From: Cardiobacteriaceae bacterium TAE3-ERU3
GTDB taxonomy: Bacteria > Pseudomonadota > Gammaproteobacteria > Cardiobacteriales > Cardiobacteriaceae
NCBI GenBank assembly: GCA_019218315.1
Contig: JAHUUI010000004.1
Location: forward strand, 62,001 to 126,000
Direction: 5' to 3'
Length of the DNA stretch: 64,000 bases
The notes under the pieces were generated by a model, which did not search any database, had not been told where the DNA came from, and saw only the letters and a list, made by a program, of their open reading frames with translations. Position 1 is the first letter of the stretch. The number at the start of each line of letters is the position of its first letter. The position numbers and the translations under genes are program-made. Positions 8,168-16,424 of the stretch are shown piece by piece.

Positions 8168-9202
8168 ATGATTAAACTTTCCAACATCAGTAAAACATAC
8201 ACCCACAAGGGCAAGACCATCCATGCTCTGCGCGGCGTTGATCTTGACGTACAGGCTGGGCAAATTTATGGCGTGGTCGGGCAAAGTGGCGCCGGCAAAA
8301 GTACCTTAATTCGCTGCGTAAACTTGCTCGAGCGCCCAACCACTGGCTCAGTATTCGTTGACGGCAAAGATTTAACCGCAATGAACGATCGTCAGTTGCT
8401 CAAGGCACGCCACGACATCGGCATGATTTTCCAACACTTCAACCTGCTTTCTAGCCGTACGGTATTTGACAATATCGCACTGCCGCTTGAGCTGATCGGC
8501 ACACGCCGCAAAGTAATCAAGGAAAAGGTCAAATCGTTACTCGCTTTGACTGGCCTTGAAGACAAAGCGCGCCACTATCCGGCGCAACTGTCCGGCGGCC
8601 AAAAGCAGCGCGTCGCGATCGCCCGCGCACTCGCCAGTGATCCAAAAGTACTGCTTTCAGACGAAGCAACTTCTGCGCTCGACCCCAAAACGACCGAATC
8701 CATTCTCGAATTGCTGCGCGACATCAACGCCAAGCTCGGCTTGACCATCTTGATGATCACCCACGAGATGGAAGTAGTGAAAAAGATTTGCCACCGCGTC
8801 GCACTGATCGAAGGTGGTGAACTGGTCGAGAGTAACGACGTCGATGCGTTCTTCTCTAATCCGCAGTCCGAACTGGGCCAAAAATTCGTCGCGCAAATTC
8901 AGCAATTTGACCTGCCGCCGCTTTACGCCAATCGCGTCAAGCCACAAGGTAGCCATCCGCTAGTCAAGCTCGCCTTCCACGGCGACAACATTGAAAAGCC
9001 ATTGCTATCGCACCTGACCCGGGCATTTGATCTCGACGTCAGCATTATTCAGGCAAAAATCGAGCACATTCACACCAGCAACATCGGCTTGCTGATCGTC
9101 GAACTCGAAGGCACACCTGAACAAAATGACGCAGCTATTGCCTATCTGCGCGAACAACCGATTGAACTGGAGGTACTCGGTTATGTCGAGCCAACTCTTT
9201 AA
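8168..9202 (+). CDS. metN: Methionine ABC transporter, ATP-binding protein MetN
   Basis: 344 residues. Powers D/L-methionine import with MetI and MetQ. Shows Walker A (GQSGAGKST), signature LSGGQKQRVAIARAL, Walker B VLLSDEATSALDP and H-loop ITHEM. The C-terminal NIL domain (about 265-344) senses methionine and inhibits transport in the E. coli protein. An upstream in-frame ATG at 8102 would add 22 residues, but those codons lie in the inverted-repeat leader and the family starts MIKLSNISK, so I use 8168. Its 3' end overlaps metI by 20 bases. Confidence 0.96.
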   Translation: MIKLSNISKTYTHKGKTIHALRGVDLDVQAGQIYGVVGQSGAGKSTLIRCVNLLERPTTGSVFVDGKDLTAMNDRQLLKARHDIGMIFQHFNLLSSRTVFDNIALPLELIGTRRKVIKEKVKSLLALTGLEDKARHYPAQLSGGQKQRVAIARALASDPKVLLSDEATSALDPKTTESILELLRDINAKLGLTILMITHEMEVVKKICHRVALIEGGELVESNDVDAFFSNPQSELGQKFVAQIQQFDLPPLYANRVKPQGSHPLVKLAFHGDNIEKPLLSHLTRAFDLDVSIIQAKIEHIHTSNIGLLIVELEGTPEQNDAAIAYLREQPIELEVLGYVEPTL

Positions 9203-9839
9203 TATTTTACTCAGCGCGACCGGCGATACACTGTATATGGTCGGCGTCAGCGCCCTGCTCAGCGCCCTGTTTGGTATTCCACTCGGCGTGGTTCTCTACA
9301 TCACACGCAAAGGCAAATTCTTTGCCAACCCGTGGATCAACTATCCGCTCGGCACGATCGTCAACATCGGGCGCTCGATTCCGTTCATTATTTTGATCCT
9401 CTACATCATTCCGTTTACCAAGCTACTGGTTGGCACGTTTATCGGCAATACCGCCGCAATCGTACCCCTTACAATCAGCGCGATTCCGTTTGTTGCGCGT
9501 ATGGTTGAAGGCGTACTGATCGAAGTACCCGGTGGCCTGGTCGAAGCTGCGCAGTCAATGGGTGCAACGCCAATGCAGATCATCAATAAGGTGCTGCTTG
9601 CTGAGGCGCGTCCGGGCATCATTAACGCCATGACCATCACCATTATCGGCCTGATCGGTTACTCGGCAATGGCCGGTGCGGTCGGTGCAGGCGGTCTCGG
9701 TAAAGTCGCCATTTCTTACGGCTACCAGCGCTATAACGTTGAAATTATGAACTATACCGTCATCATCCTTGTTCTGATGGTGCAAGGCGTACAAAGTCTC
9801 GGCGATTTCCTCGCCAAACGTGCGGACCGCCGCAGCTGA
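9183..9839 (+). CDS. metI: Methionine ABC transporter permease MetI
   Basis: 218 residues, about five to six membrane helices, inner membrane. The EAA loop that contacts MetN is EAAQSMGATPMQIINKVLLAEARPGI in full (about residues 120-145). I start at 9183 (MSSQLFN) because GGAGG lies about 10 bases upstream inside metN; the in-frame ATG at 9126 is inside the NIL domain coding region. The gene overlaps metN and precedes metQ by 22 bases. Confidence 0.96.
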   Translation: MSSQLFNILLSATGDTLYMVGVSALLSALFGIPLGVVLYITRKGKFFANPWINYPLGTIVNIGRSIPFIILILYIIPFTKLLVGTFIGNTAAIVPLTISAIPFVARMVEGVLIEVPGGLVEAAQSMGATPMQIINKVLLAEARPGIINAMTITIIGLIGYSAMAGAVGAGGLGKVAISYGYQRYNVEIMNYTVIILVLMVQGVQSLGDFLAKRADRRS

Positions 9840-9861
9840 TTCATCAATTGAGGACATAACC

Positions 9862-10644
9862 ATGAAAGCACTCACCACTATCGTACTTGCTGCACTCACG
9901 CTATCAAGCCTATCGGCACAGGCTGATCCATTTCGCGTCGGCGGCATGAGCGGTAAAGAATCCGATCTGCTTTACGCCGCACAAAAAGTGGCCAAAGAGC
10001 GCTACGGACTCGACGTCGAAGTTGTCGAATTTTCCGATTACTTCACCCCAAATGCCGCACTCGATGAAGGCTCAATTGACGCCAATGCCTATCAGCATGA
10101 GCCTGGTTTGCGTGCGATCATGGAATCACGTAACTTCGACTTTGTGCCGGTTGGAAACACCTTTGTTTACCCGATTGGCGCGTACAGCCACACCATCAAG
10201 AGCATTGACGAACTCAAAGACGGCGCAACCATTGCCATCCCCAATGATCCATCAAACAGCGCTCGTACCCTTATTTTGATGCACGAACACGGTCTAATTA
10301 AAGTCAAGGACCCAAGCAACCTCACTTTATCTGTACTCGACATCACGGAAAACCCGCATAACTACGACATCAAAGAAGTCGATGCGGCTCAATTGCCACG
10401 TGTGCTAGACGAAGTTGATATGGCATTCATCAACTCTAACTACGCCGTCGATGCTGGCTTACAGCCTACCAAAGACGCTGTTTTGCGCGAATCCGAGCAA
10501 TCACCTTACGTCAATATCATCGTCGTGCGTACAGAAGACGCTGATAAAGATGAAGTTAAAAAATTCGTTCAGGCATATCAAAGTGACGAAGTAGAGCAAG
10601 CTGCTGATGCAGCATTTAAAGGAGCCGCCGTCAAAGGCTGGTAA
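9862..10644 (+). CDS. metQ: Methionine-binding protein MetQ, first copy
   Basis: 260 residues, NlpA/MetQ family periplasmic substrate-binding protein. The signal peptide MKALTTIVLAALTLSSLSAQA has no lipobox Cys, unlike E. coli MetQ, so the protein should be soluble in the periplasm. The mature domain has the family patterns GSIDANAYQH, FVYPIGAYS, IPNDPSNSARTL, ENPHNYDIKEVDAAQLPR and FINSNYAVDAGL. The RBS TTGAGGACATAACC precedes the ATG. A second copy follows 50 bases later; the two proteins look about 70% identical by eye. Confidence 0.93.
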   Translation: MKALTTIVLAALTLSSLSAQADPFRVGGMSGKESDLLYAAQKVAKERYGLDVEVVEFSDYFTPNAALDEGSIDANAYQHEPGLRAIMESRNFDFVPVGNTFVYPIGAYSHTIKSIDELKDGATIAIPNDPSNSARTLILMHEHGLIKVKDPSNLTLSVLDITENPHNYDIKEVDAAQLPRVLDEVDMAFINSNYAVDAGLQPTKDAVLRESEQSPYVNIIVVRTEDADKDEVKKFVQAYQSDEVEQAADAAFKGAAVKGW

Positions 10645-10694
10645 CCAAACACTTAACCAACACACTATTGTTCATTTACTATCAAGGAGCATTT

Positions 10695-11480
10695 ATGAAC
10701 GCTTTTAAAACACTATCACTGGCCATTGTTGCCGCACTGAGTACTTCAGCTTTCGCTGCTGACGCATTCAAAGTCGGCACCATGAGCGGCAAAGAAGCCA
10801 ACCTCGTCTATGCAGCCAAAGACGTTGCCAAAGAGAAGTTCGGCCTCGACGTTGAAGTCGTAGAATTCGACGATTACGTCACCCCAAACATCGCTTTGGC
10901 TGATGGCTCAATTGACGCCAACGCATTCCAGCACGGCCCATACCTTGACGCAATGGTCAAAGAGCGCGGTTTTGATCTGGTTGCAGTCGGTAACACCTTT
11001 GTCTACCCAATCGGCGCGTACAGCAACAAAATCGAAAACATCGAAGACCTGCAAGACGGCGCATCAATTGCCATTCCAAATGACCCTTCAAATGGTGCAC
11101 GTACGTTGATCCTGATGGACAAAAGTGGCCTGATCAAGCTCAATGACAACACCAACCTTGAAGCATCTGTGCTCGATATCGCTGAAAATGAGCACAACTA
11201 CGACATCAAGGAAGTTGACGCAGCCCAGCTGCCACGCGTCCTTGACGAAGTAGACGTTGCGTTCATCAACTCAAACTACGCCGTTGACGCAGGCTTGACT
11301 CCGACTGACGACGCAATCCTGCGTGAAGACGAAGATTCACCATATGTGAACCTGATCGTTGTTCGTGCTGGCGATGAAGACAAAGAAGCGGTCAAGCAGT
11401 TCGTTGAAGCATACCAAACTGAAGCAGTAGAAGAAGCTGCTGAAGAAGCATTCAAGGGTGCTGCGGTCAAAGGCTGGTAA
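10695..11480 (+). CDS. metQ: Methionine-binding protein MetQ, second copy
   Basis: 261 residues, tandem paralogue of the preceding gene, with signal peptide MNAFKTLSLAIVAALSTSAFA and again no lipobox. It keeps the same ligand-site blocks (FVYPIGAYS, IPNDPSNGARTL, FINSNYAVDAGL) and the same C-terminus AAVKGW, so it arose by duplication. Differences cluster in surface segments, and this copy is more acidic (LREDEDSPY, EEAAEEAF). AAGGAGC is a strong RBS. The two copies may differ in ligand (L- versus D-methionine or sulfoxide); that is inference. Confidence 0.93.
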   Translation: MNAFKTLSLAIVAALSTSAFAADAFKVGTMSGKEANLVYAAKDVAKEKFGLDVEVVEFDDYVTPNIALADGSIDANAFQHGPYLDAMVKERGFDLVAVGNTFVYPIGAYSNKIENIEDLQDGASIAIPNDPSNGARTLILMDKSGLIKLNDNTNLEASVLDIAENEHNYDIKEVDAAQLPRVLDEVDVAFINSNYAVDAGLTPTDDAILREDEDSPYVNLIVVRAGDEDKEAVKQFVEAYQTEAVEEAAEEAFKGAAVKGW

Positions 11481-11483
11481 TTC

Positions 11484-11589
11484 ATAGCTGAGTACCCTAA
11501 AACTTCATACAGCGTTGTGCTATCTAGCCGTACTAGAGTACTGTCTGCGATAGCACGCCTTGTATGAAATTTAAAATCACTCAGCTATA
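11484..11589. repeat. Dispersed palindromic repeat, copy 2 (short form)
   Basis: A 106-base element that starts 4 bases after the metQ stop and lies between convergent metQ and the DUF2147 gene. The ends ATAGCTGAGT and ACTCAGCTATA are inverted repeats, with a further pair CATACAGCG / CGCCTTGTATG inside. The core has an 8-bp stem GTGCTATC (11517-11524) / GATAGCAC (11549-11556) and the palindrome TACTAGAGTA. Its right 34 bases match 5449-5482 in reverse orientation at 32 of 34 positions. Confidence 0.75.
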
Positions 11590-11609
11590 TAAGTCGTATA
11601 AACGCAAAA

Positions 11610-11637
11610 AAGCTGCGGCAAATGCCGCAGCTTTTTT
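11610..11637. terminator. Bidirectional terminator between metQ and DUF2147 gene
   Basis: AAGCTGCGGCA (11610-11620), loop AA, TGCCGCAGCTT (11623-11633), flanked by an A-run on the left and a T-run on the right. Stem and U-tracts work on both strands, as fits convergent genes. Confidence 0.93.
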
Positions 11638-11657
11638 ATGTCATCAAGCAAATAAAA

Positions 11658-12095
11658 TTACTTGATGCGCTTCCACGTCTGAGTACGGCCAAGCAATGAA
11701 AAGCCGAGGTAACCGCGCAATTCCAGCGTCTGCCCATCGTCAGACAGCTCTGCTTTCAAGCTATAGGTTTTGCCACTTTGTGGATCGAAGATCTCACCGT
11801 CATCCCATTCATTATCACCATCAGGCAGCAGCCCCCATAAAATCGTCATCCCTTCGATGGGTTTACCTTTTCTGCTGCCATCGCATTTCTCACAAGTCGC
11901 ACCCGGCTTCTGAATCAATTTGACGACCTTGCCAATCAGTTCGCCACTCGGCAGCTGCGTAATTTGTACAATGGCTTTTTTCGCGCCAGAATCTTCATCA
12001 AACGTCTGCCACTGACCAGCCGGTGAACCTTGCGCCCATGATACAGCCGTAGCAAATACACCGACCATTGCAGCAACCATCCATTTTTTTAACAT
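11658..12095 (-). CDS. Exported DUF2147-family protein
   Basis: 145 residues with signal peptide MLKKWMVAAMVGVFATAVSWA. The mature part carries DUF2147 marks: GQWQTFDEDSGAKKAIVQI, the Cys pair CEKCDG followed by a lysine- and glycine-rich loop, ILWGLLPDGDNEWDDGEIFDP and LRGYLGFSLLGRTQTWKR. The family is a small beta-barrel-like periplasmic fold of unknown function. GGAGAG lies 6 bases before the ATG. It is a single gene ending at the bidirectional terminator. Confidence 0.85.
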   Translation of the reverse strand: MLKKWMVAAMVGVFATAVSWAQGSPAGQWQTFDEDSGAKKAIVQITQLPSGELIGKVVKLIQKPGATCEKCDGSRKGKPIEGMTILWGLLPDGDNEWDDGEIFDPQSGKTYSLKAELSDDGQTLELRGYLGFSLLGRTQTWKRIK

Positions 12096-12231
12096 GTTAT
12101 CTCTCCGTTATTAAAGGCGAGTTATTGTAAGGCACAGATAATAAAAATCCAACAAACAGACACTTCTCACAACCCTCTGATATTGGTTATTGCCCCGGCT
12201 AATAACATGGAGGATAAAAGCGCTACTCTCA

Positions 12232-12834
12232 CTACAAGGTTTTTACACCAAAGGTTACTCTCACGATCGTCGTCATCATACACATCGACGCATAACCATA
12301 AGCCAGCGCTGCAAACCATTGTGGAAAGATGCACATCAGCACGAAGCAGGCAATAGTTTCCGCCCCCTCCGTCAGCCCCCCAAGATAGTAAAAACCCTTA
12401 TTCGGATAATCGAGGCTGGCGAGCTTTTGCTTTTCAGCCATGATCGCAAAAGCGAGAAAGCTGCACCCAGTGCCAAAAAAGCTGAACAGCAGCACTGCGG
12501 CCGGCAAGGCATTGTGCAGCGGATCAGCAAGGGCAAAGCCAAGTACTACGCCGGCATAAAAAATAAAATCAAGCGTAATATCGAGAAACGCACCCTTATC
12601 CGTGACGCCATTCAGGCGCGCCAGCGCGCCATCCAGACTGTCGCCAATGCGGTTAAGCAATATAAACACAACCGCCAGCCAATAGTGCTGTGTAGCTATC
12701 AGCACCACTGCTACTGCGCCACAGGCGAAGCCAGCCCATGTCATCATATCTGCCGAAACATTGGCGCGCTGTAAGCGCCGTGCGGCGGCCTGACGATAGC
12801 GTTCACTGTGGGTAATAAGGAAGTGGTCAATCAT
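12232..12834 (-). CDS. ynjF: CDP-alcohol phosphatidyltransferase family protein YnjF
   Basis: 200 residues, inner membrane. The catalytic pattern is DSLDGALARLNG...GAFLDITLD, the D-x2-DG-x2-AR...G-x3-D-x3-D signature of enzymes that move a CMP-linked phosphatidyl group onto an alcohol. The segment FYYLGGLTEGAETI and the C-terminal MTTIVRV resemble E. coli YnjF as I recall it. The alcohol substrate is unknown. I start at 12834 because AGGA sits 8 bases upstream; an ATG at 12843 would add MAI. It overlaps the ynjD end by 8 bases and is the last gene of the six-gene operon. Confidence 0.88.
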   Translation of the reverse strand: MIDHFLITHSERYRQAAARRLQRANVSADMMTWAGFACGAVAVVLIATQHYWLAVVFILLNRIGDSLDGALARLNGVTDKGAFLDITLDFIFYAGVVLGFALADPLHNALPAAVLLFSFFGTGCSFLAFAIMAEKQKLASLDYPNKGFYYLGGLTEGAETIACFVLMCIFPQWFAALAYGYASMCMMTTIVRVTFGVKTL

Positions 12835-13471
12835 GATAGCCATCCTGATTCAGGTGAATAATGCGCCCATTTGCCGGTACATCCTGCGGATCATGACTGA
12901 CCATCAATACCGGTATATCAGCCTGCGCAATGTGCGCAAAGACAAATTCACGGAAACGGCCGCGCAAGTCGTGATCGAGGGACGAAAAAGGCTCATCGAG
13001 CAGCAGCGCTTGTGGTTCGCACAACAGCGCGCGCAAGACGCTAACCCGCGCTTGCTGCCCGCCAGACAGCGTTGCAGGATCTCGGTGATAAAAGTCGCTC
13101 AGTTCGGCCTGTGCCAATGCAGCTTTGGCACGTTCACGGCGCTGGCTTAAACTACCGTACCGCCCAGGGATCGCGAGCAATAAGTTCTGCCCGACGCTCA
13201 GATGCGCAAACAGCAGTGGCGCTTGCAGCAAAATCGCCATACGCCGCTGCTCGGTTGGTAAATGGTCGCGGCGCTCATCGTTGAGCCACAATTCACCATC
13301 GCCGCGCAAAGCCTCCGGTAATGCGCCAATCATCCAATTGAGCAAGCTCGATTTACCGCTGCCCGACGGCCCCATCAACGCCAAGACCTCACCCGCCGCA
13401 ACGCGGAACGACAGTGGCGCAAACATCGCTTTATCGTCGCGGTAAATTGCCGCATTTTTTACTTCCAACAT
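12827..13471 (-). CDS. ynjD: ABC transporter ATP-binding protein YnjD
   Basis: 214 residues. Walker A GPSGSGKSS, Q-loop ILLQAP, signature LSGGQQARVS, Walker B ALLLDEPFSSLD and switch histidine VSHDPQD are all intact, so it should be an active ATPase. Short ATPase without a C-terminal regulatory domain, as in the thiamine/iron-type import family. Its ATG at 13471 shares one base with the ynjC stop. Partner of YnjC and YnjB. Confidence 0.92.
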   Translation of the reverse strand: MLEVKNAAIYRDDKAMFAPLSFRVAAGEVLALMGPSGSGKSSLLNWMIGALPEALRGDGELWLNDERRDHLPTEQRRMAILLQAPLLFAHLSVGQNLLLAIPGRYGSLSQRRERAKAALAQAELSDFYHRDPATLSGGQQARVSVLRALLCEPQALLLDEPFSSLDHDLRGRFREFVFAHIAQADIPVLMVSHDPQDVPANGRIIHLNQDGYHD

Positions 13472-15129
13472 TAATCCAGCTCCCGCCTTTTACGCCCAAT
13501 CCACAAGCTGATCATCAATAATCCGAGAAAGACCAGTGCAGGCAATAGCCACTGTACAAAAGCCTGCACCGCTTGTGCGCGCAGATTCCCCCCGCTGGCA
13601 AGTGCCACAGCTTGTGTGGTCACAGTGTGAAAGCGCCCTGCACCGCTGTATAGCGTCGGTAAATATTGCGCAACGCTGACCGAAAATCCGATCGCACATG
13701 CAGCCAGTACCGGACGCACCAGTAGCGGCCAGCGCACCAGCAATGCCAAGCGCCAGCTATACAACCCCAAGCTGCGCGCAATAAGCTGCAAGCGCGGATC
13801 GAGATGCTGATAAGCCGGCGCTAGCACCAGCAGCATGTATGGCACGACCCACAGCAAATGCGTCCACACCACGCCGATAAATGTACCGTCCAAGCCTATG
13901 CGCAAAAGTAAATCATACTGCCCGATCACCAGCGGTAAAGCAGGCAACAGCAGCGGCAACCACACCAAGCGATTAAAGCGTGCCATACCTGCATCGAGCC
14001 ATAGCATCAGCAGTAGCAATGCGATCAATGTTGAGCACACAGCGAGGTTAAATGTGGTTGCCAGCAGCGACCAATCTGCGTGTTGCCAATTAGCCAACGT
14101 CCACGTTTTTGGCAATAAAGCCGGATAGAACCACGCTCCTGCCAACGACCACAGCAGCAAGATCAGCAGAACAGCAATGCCACTGCCATTTAATAGTATT
14201 GAAGTCAGCCGCCCTGCCCAACCCAATCGCCAACTGATGCGCCGCCCGGAAAATGGGAACAGCGTACGGCGTAATACTTGCCAAAGTAACCACGCGCTAC
14301 TGGCAAAAGCGATCATCAGTAACACCAATAAAAACATCGCGGTCATGCCCATCTCACGCATCACTGGTGAAGAATGATTGATCCACTGCCACGCCAGCAC
14401 CGCCAAAGTGGGCGGATTATTCGGCCCGACCAGCAAAGCAATATCGACCACCGCGATTGAATACGCGGTCGTCGCCAGCAATGCCCAACCCATACGCGGC
14501 AATAATTGTGGCACTAACACGAATACAAACGCCTGCAAGCGCCCGTAGCCCATGCTGCGCATCACCAAGAGTTGACTATGCAATCCTTGCTGCTGTAGCT
14601 GTGCAGCAGCAACCCAGAGCAAAAACCAGCTTTCGCGCAGTGCCAGCACGATACCCAAGCCGATACCATTCCCATCACGCATATCCGGCCACACACTGCG
14701 CCAATCAAGCCCAACTGCATACAGCACACGCACCAGCGTACCACTCGGCATCCATAGAAAGAACAAACCAACCGCAAAGGCGATATGCGGCAAAGCGAGA
14801 AAAAACGGCAAGCGCCGCTGGTGGCGCTGCCAACGCTGACCAGGATAAAACGCCAGTAACACCAACAAGCAAATCAGTAGCGCACCGCTATTGGATACCA
14901 GCGTAGAAATCAGTGTCGCGATCAGCGCTGGCGCGAATTGATTATCTGCAAACAATGCTGACCACGCCCCCGCATGCGACACTTGCCACAAGCCATAGAC
15001 CATTGGCAAGCACACCACTGCCATGGCTATACCCGCCACCGCAATCAGAGGCTTACGCTTCAAATCGTATTGAGTAAACACATTGCGCAGCAAAATGGCT
15101 TTCTCATCTTTTGTGCTTATGCTGCACAA
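13471..15129 (-). CDS. ynjC: ABC transporter permease YnjC (double-domain)
   Basis: About 552 residues, two fused permease halves like ThiP and FbpB, around 12 membrane helices. Each half has an EAA-type loop (MRSMGYGRLQAFVFVLVPQL near 190 and ARSLGLYSWRLALLVRWPLL near 455). No ATG is near the N-terminus: candidates are TTG 15129, TTG 15093 (upstream GAGAAAG) and GTG 15081. The first hydrophobic helix begins at PLIAVAGIAMAVV, so any of these gives a full protein; the start is uncertain by up to 16 residues. Six bases separate it from ynjB. Confidence 0.9.
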   Translation of the reverse strand: MCSISTKDEKAILLRNVFTQYDLKRKPLIAVAGIAMAVVCLPMVYGLWQVSHAGAWSALFADNQFAPALIATLISTLVSNSGALLICLLVLLAFYPGQRWQRHQRRLPFFLALPHIAFAVGLFFLWMPSGTLVRVLYAVGLDWRSVWPDMRDGNGIGLGIVLALRESWFLLWVAAAQLQQQGLHSQLLVMRSMGYGRLQAFVFVLVPQLLPRMGWALLATTAYSIAVVDIALLVGPNNPPTLAVLAWQWINHSSPVMREMGMTAMFLLVLLMIAFASSAWLLWQVLRRTLFPFSGRRISWRLGWAGRLTSILLNGSGIAVLLILLLWSLAGAWFYPALLPKTWTLANWQHADWSLLATTFNLAVCSTLIALLLLMLWLDAGMARFNRLVWLPLLLPALPLVIGQYDLLLRIGLDGTFIGVVWTHLLWVVPYMLLVLAPAYQHLDPRLQLIARSLGLYSWRLALLVRWPLLVRPVLAACAIGFSVSVAQYLPTLYSGAGRFHTVTTQAVALASGGNLRAQAVQAFVQWLLPALVFLGLLMISLWIGRKRRELD

Positions 15130-15135
15130 AAGAAC

Positions 15136-16329
15136 CTATGACGCGCCATAGCGCTGAGTCCACTGTTCGCGCAGCCAGTCCATCCACGCCGCATTTGGCT
15201 CACTGATGACCGGGACTTGTGACGCTTCAGAGGGTGACGCCGCTTTTAAGGCCGCCTGTTCCCCACCTTCAAGCTTATTCGCATCGAGAACCGTCGGATC
15301 GCCCCACACACTGACGTCCGCTTTATGCGCCTGAGCCTGCGGCGAAAGCAGGAAATTGGCCACGACCATTGCGCCATCAGCATTACTCGCATTGCGCGGG
15401 ATAGCGACGAAATGCACATTACCAATCATGCCGTCCGCAAAACCAAAGGTATAGACCGACTCCGGTAACTTACCACTCTGTACCTGATTTTGCGCATGCA
15501 GCGGATTAAAGGTAATCGACATGGCCAGCTCACCATCACCAAGCATGCGATCCATTTCGCTGGGTGACGTCGGGAATGCTTTGCCCTCTCGCCACAGTAA
15601 CGGATGCAATTGATCGAGATACGCCCAAAGTGGCGCTGTTAAAGCTTCCGCGTCAGTATCTTGTGGCGCTTGCTCAAAAGCTGCCGGATCTTCGGCCAAC
15701 GACAGCATCAGCTGCTTGAGGAAGGTTGTGCCGGTAAAATCTGGCGGGCGAGGATAGCTCAGCATGCCTTGATGGTCTTGTGCGTAAGCCAGCAAAGCTT
15801 GCGGGCTGGTCAGCGGTTCTGCGAGGGTATCGCGGTTGCCGATAAAGGTCAGCTGTGCGCCGCCCCACGGGGCTTCCGCACCATCGGTTGGCAAGGAAAA
15901 GTCCTTCTCAACCGGTTTGCTCAAGTCGACATACTGCCAGTTCGGCAACTGCTGCGCCCAGCCCTCAAGCAACAAGCCCTGCTTTTTCAGTGCCGCGAAG
16001 TTCTCACCGTTAATCCACACCAAATCGACCGAACCATTATCAGCCTTACCTGCGGCTACCTCGGTTTCGATACGGCGAATGGTGTCCTTAATATCCGAAA
16101 TCGGCACCACTTCGAGCGTCACGCCGTACTGATCTTGCACCTGCTCTGCCGCCCAAACGAGATACTGATTGGTCGCTTCGTTGCCGCCCCATGCGTTGAA
16201 GTAAACCGTCTCGCCTTTGGCGTGTTGTAGAACATCATCCCAGTTAATCGCTGTATTTTGCGCTGTTGCTGCCATACTTGTCACAAGGCAAGCCGTTGCC
16301 AACAAGCCCTTTTTCCATACTTTCGTCAT
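15136..16329 (-). CDS. ynjB: Periplasmic binding protein YnjB
   Basis: 397 residues, extracellular solute-binding protein family 1 type (COG4134). Signal peptide MTKVWKKGLLATACLVTSMAATA, then VYFNAWGGNEATNQYLVWA, a typical opening of this family. I start at 16329, not 16425, because GGGGGA stands 5 bases before this ATG and the signal peptide begins here; the longer frame adds 32 non-signal residues. The ligand of YnjBCD is not established; thiamine or a sulfur compound has been suggested from homology. It has 95 bases of non-coding DNA upstream. Confidence 0.92.
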   Translation of the reverse strand: MTKVWKKGLLATACLVTSMAATAQNTAINWDDVLQHAKGETVYFNAWGGNEATNQYLVWAAEQVQDQYGVTLEVVPISDIKDTIRRIETEVAAGKADNGSVDLVWINGENFAALKKQGLLLEGWAQQLPNWQYVDLSKPVEKDFSLPTDGAEAPWGGAQLTFIGNRDTLAEPLTSPQALLAYAQDHQGMLSYPRPPDFTGTTFLKQLMLSLAEDPAAFEQAPQDTDAEALTAPLWAYLDQLHPLLWREGKAFPTSPSEMDRMLGDGELAMSITFNPLHAQNQVQSGKLPESVYTFGFADGMIGNVHFVAIPRNASNADGAMVVANFLLSPQAQAHKADVSVWGDPTVLDANKLEGGEQAALKAASPSEASQVPVISEPNAAWMDWLREQWTQRYGAS

Positions 16330-16424
16330 AAATCCCCCATATGGTGTTATTTTTCCATGAAAACAATTAGACGTAATATTGCCGGAAAATCTTACAACAG
16401 CTTTTATAAAATCCCAGTCAATCA

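Noticed and set aside
12190-12774. 194-codon plus-strand ORF opposite ynjF
   Set aside because: Lies antisense to a conserved membrane enzyme, is rich in His/Arg/Gln of the kind produced by the reverse frame, and has no RBS or recognisable domain.
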